A stretch of 64,000 nt of DNA from CAVTYH01 sp963738835 (GTDB taxonomy: Bacteria > Planctomycetota > Planctomycetia > Pirellulales > JADZDJ01). The stretch lies in NCBI GenBank assembly GCA_963738835.1, contig CAVTYH010000002.1:310001-374000 (forward strand). Reading direction: 5' to 3'. A model generated the notes under the pieces. That model saw only the letters and a list, made by a program, of their open reading frames with translations, ran no database searches and was not told the DNA's origin. A program made the position numbers and the translations under genes. Position 1 is the stretch's first letter, and every line of letters begins with the position of its first letter. Shown piece by piece: positions 60,010 through 64,000 of this stretch.

Positions 60010-60996
60010 ATGCCATCTGCGGGTCCGCCGCTCAAACTTGTTGTCATGGGCACCGGCCCATTCGCGGTGCCGACATTTCACGCTCTTTTAGCGTCTCAGC
60101 ACCAAGTGCTGGGCCTCGTGACTCGGCCCGACAAACCACAGCACCGTCGCGACAAACTGCCGCCCAATCCGATGCGCGAAGTTGCCAGGGAGCATCAACT
60201 TGAAACTTTTGAGCCGGAGAGCATCAATTCGAGCGATGCACAGTCATGGCTTCGCCAGCGCAAAGCGGATTTGTCTGTCGTTTGCGATTACGGCCAGATT
60301 CTTTCGCAAGAAACGCTCGGCTTGGCCAGCTTTGGGGGCATCAATTTGCACGCCTCGCTGTTGCCGAAATATCGCGGGGCGGCGCCAATAAACTGGGCCC
60401 TTTATGACGGCGAGACCGAAACAGGCGTCACGGTCATTCACATGACGCCGAAACTCGACGCCGGTCCAGCACTTGTGCAACTGCGAACACCCATTCAACC
60501 CGATGAAACTGCGCCGCACCTTGAACTGCGATTGTCGGAACTCGGTGTCGGTGCGGTATTGGAAGCGATCAAAATGATCGCTCAAGGTCAACAGACAGCC
60601 GGCATTCCCCAAAATCGCAATTTGGCAACTAAAGCGCCACGGCTGAAGAAAGAAGATGGACTGGTCGATTGGTCCCGCTCGGCAATCCAAATTGCCAATC
60701 AGGTGCGGGCGTTTCAACCTTGGCCAAAGACTTACACGCTCTGGAAGCGAGACCCGGGGGAGCCACTGCGGCTGATTTTGGAAGAAGTTCGTCCAGCACT
60801 GTTAGTTGGCGATCGACCGTCGGCCATTTCCAATGCTCCGGGTACAGTCATCGCAGCGCATGCTGAGCAACTTTTGATTGCCACCGGCGACGGTATTCTA
60901 CAGGTCGATGCAATCCAACCGGCCGGAAAGCGTGCGCTCTCAACAGCTGAATTTCTCCGCGGCTATCCGCTGCCACCGGGCACCCAATTGGGCTAA
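60010..60996 (+). CDS. fmt: Methionyl-tRNA formyltransferase
   Basis: 328 residues. Formylates initiator Met-tRNA. Core motif SLLPKYRGAAPINWAL with the catalytic Asn/His region (GINLHAS) and Asp (TPKLDAGP), plus a C-terminal tRNA-binding domain from about residue 215. Acts with def just upstream. Confidence 0.97.
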   Translation: MPSAGPPLKLVVMGTGPFAVPTFHALLASQHQVLGLVTRPDKPQHRRDKLPPNPMREVAREHQLETFEPESINSSDAQSWLRQRKADLSVVCDYGQILSQETLGLASFGGINLHASLLPKYRGAAPINWALYDGETETGVTVIHMTPKLDAGPALVQLRTPIQPDETAPHLELRLSELGVGAVLEAIKMIAQGQQTAGIPQNRNLATKAPRLKKEDGLVDWSRSAIQIANQVRAFQPWPKTYTLWKRDPGEPLRLILEEVRPALLVGDRPSAISNAPGTVIAAHAEQLLIATGDGILQVDAIQPAGKRALSTAEFLRGYPLPPGTQLG

Positions 60997-61082
60997 TGCG
61001 CTGTAGATGAGCCGCGACTTCCGTCAGATCAACGGCAGTTTTATCGAAGCTTTCGGCATTCACCGATTGGCACGATCTCCGC

Positions 61083-61088
61083 TACAAT
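61083..61088 (+). promoter_or_regulatory. Candidate -10 box for the small membrane gene
   Basis: TACAAT 40 bases before the start of the small membrane protein gene; the possible -35 (TTCACC, 18 bp upstream) is weak. Confidence 0.35.
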
Positions 61089-61127
61089 AGACAGGCCCGC
61101 AACCGGTATGGAACCGAGGAACTGCGC

Positions 61128-61316
61128 ATGGATGGACTAAGTCGCTGGGATTTGGTGCTCTGGATCGTCGTTGCTTACGTCGCAGTCATGGTGCTGGTGC
61201 GACTGATGCTGCAACATCGTGACGCCGTTCTCCGCAAAGTGCGCGATCAACTCTCGGCTCAACACAAATCCAAGAGCCGGACGCCAACCGCCGAAAACCG
61301 CCGCGACGCAGCGTGA
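61128..61316 (+). CDS. Small single-span membrane protein
   Basis: 62 residues: one helix (LVLWIVVAYVAVMVLVRLML) then a basic, helical cytoplasmic tail (RDAVLRKVRDQLSAQHKSKS). GAGGA lies 9 nt before ATG. No family recognised; topology suggests a membrane anchor or small regulator. Confidence 0.65.
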   Translation: MDGLSRWDLVLWIVVAYVAVMVLVRLMLQHRDAVLRKVRDQLSAQHKSKSRTPTAENRRDAA

Positions 61317-61329
61317 ATTTCGTCGCTGC

Positions 61330-61523
61330 GACGATCGAAGCCGAAGCACAAGCAGGGTACGAAGTGCTTGCCCCGATTGGTGAAATCGGGACTCCACAAC
61401 AGCCGTTGCGATGCCCAGCGTTCTGGCAGTCTGCTCGGTATCGAATTCTTCGAGATCGCGCCAGATCGGCGCCTCTCCGTGCAACATCCTGCCGAATTGT
61501 TTTGCTGGCGTTAGTCGGATCAT
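61330..61523 (-). pseudogene. Remnant of an ECF-type sigma factor (region 4)
   Basis: The frame on the - strand reads RDLEEFDTEQTARTLGIATA and VVESRFHQSGQALRTL, which fits the sigma-70 region 4 helix-turn-helix of ECF factors. Region 2 and the N-terminal part are missing, and there is no proper start; the sequence after it loses similarity. A degraded gene fragment. Confidence 0.6.
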
Positions 61524-61679
61524 AGGCGTTTAGCTCGTCGATAGCAGCCTGTGGGTCGAACGATAGAATTTGATTTCGGCCACTTGGCTACCCTCTTCCG
61601 GCACGCGATGTTTGATACAATGAATCCGCGTCACCGCTAGATTTTTCCGCTGCTGACTACGACCTTGGAGAACCGTGCC
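61524..61679. other. Intergenic, no gene seen
   Basis: Between the sigma remnant and the peroxiredoxin. GATACAAT near 61614 could be a -10 element for the latter, but no convincing -35. Confidence 0.35.
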
Positions 61680-62267
61680 ATGCCTCGAACAAAAATGATT
61701 TCATTGGCAACCGTCGCTGCGATGATCGCGATCTCGGCCGGCAGAACTTACTCGGCCGATAAAGCCGATTCGCCGAAGCCACCCGCCGTCGGCGACAAAG
61801 CCGCCGATTTCAAGCTGAACGATCTGGAGGGCAAATCGGTTTCGCTCGGCGACCAACTCAAAAACGGTCCGGTCGTGCTGGTTGTGCTGCGCGGCTATCC
61901 TGGTTATCAATGCCCGATCTGTAGCAGGCAGTTCGGCGAACTGCTGGGCAAGGCTAAGAAATTTGCCGACGCCAAAGCCACGGTCGTATTCGTGTATCCC
62001 GGCCCGGCGGCTGATCTCGACAAGTACGCTCAGGAATTCGTCGGCGGGAAAACGTTTCCGGAAAACTTTCGCTTCCTGATCGATCCCGACTACAAATTCA
62101 CCGAGCTGTACCATCTGCGCTGGAACAAGCCGCAGGAGACCGCCTATCCGTCGAGTTTTGTCATCGACGACCACGGCCTGATTCACTTCGCCAAGATCAG
62201 CCACTCGCACGGCGATCGGGCTTCGTCGAACGAACTTATCGACGCGTTGGCGAAGCTGACCAAGTGA
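61680..62267 (+). CDS. Secreted peroxiredoxin/AhpC-TSA family protein
   Basis: About 195 residues from MPRTKMISLATVAAM. Signal peptide, then a thioredoxin-fold redoxin: VGDKAADFKLNDLEGKSVSL, and the active-site region YPGYQCPICSRQFGE with two cysteines (CPIC). It may be an extracytoplasmic peroxidase or thiol oxidoreductase. Confidence 0.85.
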   Translation: MPRTKMISLATVAAMIAISAGRTYSADKADSPKPPAVGDKAADFKLNDLEGKSVSLGDQLKNGPVVLVVLRGYPGYQCPICSRQFGELLGKAKKFADAKATVVFVYPGPAADLDKYAQEFVGGKTFPENFRFLIDPDYKFTELYHLRWNKPQETAYPSSFVIDDHGLIHFAKISHSHGDRASSNELIDALAKLTK

Positions 62268-62612
62268 GTTGCCCGCCGGTGTGGCGTTAGTTTTGTCGCT
62301 GGTGAAATCGACAAAATGAGAGGCGCGAGGGCGGTGCATCCAACAATCGCCGCAAAAAACCAGAGCGGCCGTCGGTTGGCCGACGGAGTTTTGTCGGCCG
62401 ACGTTGCAAAGCGCATGTTTTTGAACGCCGCCGCATCAACAATTTCCCCAGCTTTTCTGCCTCGAGACGCTGCTGTTGAATTTTGTTGCAGTTGCTGGGG
62501 GGGCCTATTATTGACGACAAAACTCCCAGATGCTGCGCACTCTTGCGCGAGTTTCGCCCGTAATTTCCCGAGCCGAAATGAATCCGACCGCGACAAGACA
62601 TTTCAAGTTTAG
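62268..62612. other. Intergenic, no gene seen
   Basis: No recognisable gene on either strand. It precedes the boundary where sequence style changes (about 62.6 kb). Confidence 0.4.
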
Positions 62613-62911
62613 TCATTTTCGGCGTGGGAGTACGGATTTACCTGCCCAGCTATCCTCGACCCGAAGATGGTCTTGGCCCGCAAAGTTGGGGCCACGGTGA
62701 AACCGGAGGCTGCCGTTCTGTCTCCCACGGGCGAGCTTCTTTATCGGGGCCGTATTAACGACATCTATGCCGACTTCGGGAAACGACGGGCGCAGCGGAC
62801 CCATTGTGAGTTGAAAGACATCCTGGAAGCCATCCTTGCCGGTAAGCCGGTTGCTGTCTTGCGCCGAAGGCCATCGGCTGCGACATCGACTTGCCCAGCG
62901 CCAAGAAGTAA
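62613..62911 (+). pseudogene. C-terminal fragment of a redoxin-domain protein
   Basis: Open from a stop at 62610, it reads YGFTCPAILDPKMVLARK then KPEAAVLSPTGELLYRGRIN, the C-terminal half of a thiol-disulfide redoxin of the kind found beside cytochrome/ascorbate-monooxygenase genes. The N-terminal half is absent. A missing base near 62865 shifts the end; repaired it finishes AIGCDIDLPSAKK at 62911. Either a truncated gene at a junction or a decayed one. Confidence 0.6.
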
Positions 62912-62963
62912 AACCATCACTAGCTAGCGCCGACTGTCTGACCCCCAACTTGGAGGCCCGTGG

Positions 62964-64000
62964 ATGCAACCGCATCGTCTTGCTCTTCTCGTCAGCTTGG
63001 CATCGCTCTTCGCCGGGCGTGCCTCAGGCAGCGAGTCGGCCCCGACTTTTAACAGAGACGTGGCTCCCATCTTGTTCAAGAACTGCTCGAGCTGTCACCG
63101 CCCGAACGAGGTCGGTCCATTCGCATTGCTGACGTACGAGGACGCCCGGAAGCGGGCGAAGCAGATTGCCTTGATCACCGAAGACAAAACTATGCCCCCG
63201 TGGAAGCCAGCGGCGGGCCAGGACGTGTTCAAAGACGCGCGGGTACTCACCGAAGAGCAGATCAACGTTTTCCGGGCGTGGGCCGCGGCCGGCGCCCCGG
63301 AAGGCGAGGCCAGCGACCTGCCGCCGACTCCGAAGTTCCCCGAAGGATGGCACTTGGGCGAGCCAGATTTAATCTTGAAAGTAGCGAAGCCATTCACCGT
63401 CCCCGCCGAAGGCCCAGACATCTACGTCCACTTCGTCTTGCCGCTCGATTTCAAGGAAGACAAGTACATCAAGGCGGTCCAGGTTCTGCCCAGCAACCGG
63501 CGGGTGGCCCACCACGGCGTTCCAATTCTCGACGGCAGCGGAACGGCCCGCAAGCTGGCCAAGAAGCACGGCGACGATCACTACCCGAACTTCGGCGGTC
63601 CCGGCTTCATCCCCCAAGGCTTCTTACCCGGCTACGCTCCCGGCCAAGTGACCTGGATCGATTGGTCGGATAACCGAGGGATCACACTACCGAAGGGGAC
63701 GGATATCGTACTCCAGATGCACTACCACCCGACCGGCAAAGAGGAAACCGACCAGCCGCAGATCGGCCTGTACTTCACCGACAAGAAACCCGAGCGGAAC
63801 CCCGTCATCCTCCTCATGGCGAACAACGACGTAGACATCCCCGCCGGGGCGCCGGACCACAAGCGGGCCGACAGCTTCACAGTGCCGGTGGACTTTGAGG
63901 TCCGAGACATCTGGGCTCACATGCACATGATCGGCAAGGAGGTGAAGGTGTGGGCCGAGTTGCCAGACGGGAAGATCAAGGAATTACTGCTGATCCCCGA
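62964..64000 (+). CDS. Cytochrome c / copper ascorbate-dependent monooxygenase-like protein, N-terminal part
   Basis: Starts ATG 62964 with GGAGG 8 nt upstream and is open to the window end (345 residues seen). Signal peptide (LALLVSLASLFAGRASG), then a cytochrome-type haem site NCSSCH (residues ~43-48) followed by PNEVGPFALLTYEDARKRAK and MPPWKP, then a beta-rich domain with His motifs (VAHHGVPIL, LQMHYHPTG, WAHMHMIG) like type II ascorbate-dependent monooxygenases. Codon use here is richer in C at the third position than in the rest of the window. It lies right after a related redoxin fragment. Confidence 0.83.
   Translation, partial: MQPHRLALLVSLASLFAGRASGSESAPTFNRDVAPILFKNCSSCHRPNEVGPFALLTYEDARKRAKQIALITEDKTMPPWKPAAGQDVFKDARVLTEEQINVFRAWAAAGAPEGEASDLPPTPKFPEGWHLGEPDLILKVAKPFTVPAEGPDIYVHFVLPLDFKEDKYIKAVQVLPSNRRVAHHGVPILDGSGTARKLAKKHGDDHYPNFGGPGFIPQGFLPGYAPGQVTWIDWSDNRGITLPKGTDIVLQMHYHPTGKEETDQPQIGLYFTDKKPERNPVILLMANNDVDIPAGAPDHKRADSFTVPVDFEVRDIWAHMHMIGKEVKVWAELPDGKIKELLLIP

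Noticed and set aside
1..64000. CRISPR arrays, tRNA and rRNA genes
   Set aside because: Looked for regularly spaced repeats and cloverleaf or rRNA-like sequence by eye; none found. A tRNAscan run would be decisive.

Overview
The window looks like a chromosome piece from a member of the Planctomycetota, most likely Pirellulales. The evidence is a DUF1559 prepilin-like gene followed by a small lipoprotein, a secreted TPR/trypsin/zinc-finger protein, helix-turn-helix plus receiver regulators, hopanoid genes (hpnH and squalene-hopene cyclase), many short intergenic palindromes, and genes such as a CehA/McbA-type PHP hydrolase. No rRNA, tRNA, CRISPR array, intact transposase or prophage was seen.

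Layout. 1-5.6 kb (+): end of the nuo operon (nuoM, nuoN), a degenerate PAS/AAA/Fis regulator, a pseudo-receiver and mrp. 5.8-19.4 kb (mostly -): a strong terminator, a 22-residue Lys/Ala peptide gene, an SGNH hydrolase coupled to an M50 protease, hpnH, squalene-hopene cyclase, a methyltransferase, glutathione peroxidase, lipoprotein plus DUF1559, a histidine kinase, a HTH-receiver regulator behind a sigma-70-type promoter and a long foldable leader, and mnmG. 19.4-30 kb: repeats, ohr, the secreted protease with an internal amber codon, a DUF433/DUF5615 toxin-antitoxin pair, PhyH, SDR, PHP hydrolase, and a TPR protein. 30-36.6 kb (-): epmA, a monohaem cytochrome, a phosphoesterase, a PLP enzyme, and an apparent operon of a DNA methyltransferase fused to a GIY-YIG nuclease-like domain plus a second GIY-YIG paralogue. 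36.8-40 kb: sugar isomerase, miaB, tag.

40-46.8 kb is a cyanophycin locus: cyanophycin synthetase (cphA) reading right, and an ABC exporter plus DUF1854 protein reading left, around a 1-kb intergenic region holding a terminator and small ORF candidates. 46.9-54.9 kb: an efflux set (ATPase, FtsX-type permease, HlyD adaptor) with a hybrid sensor kinase between the ATPase and permease genes, then an SDR. 55-61.3 kb: SAM methyltransferase, membrane protein, an unknown DNA-binding-like protein, flavin monooxygenase, def-fmt. 61.3-64 kb: a sigma-factor remnant, peroxiredoxin, and, after an abrupt change in style at about 62.6 kb, a truncated redoxin and the start of a cytochrome/ascorbate-monooxygenase-like gene.

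A strong overall feature is that about 16 genes, including usually essential or conserved ones (nuoN, mnmG, miaB, mrp), carry single-base frameshifts (22 counted). In each case where both ends are known, removing the indel gives a length divisible by three. I read this mainly as assembly error and list those genes as single repaired CDSs. Independently, dispersed palindromic or tandem repeats lie in frame inside at least three genes (mnmG, miaB, and an RlmI-like methyltransferase).
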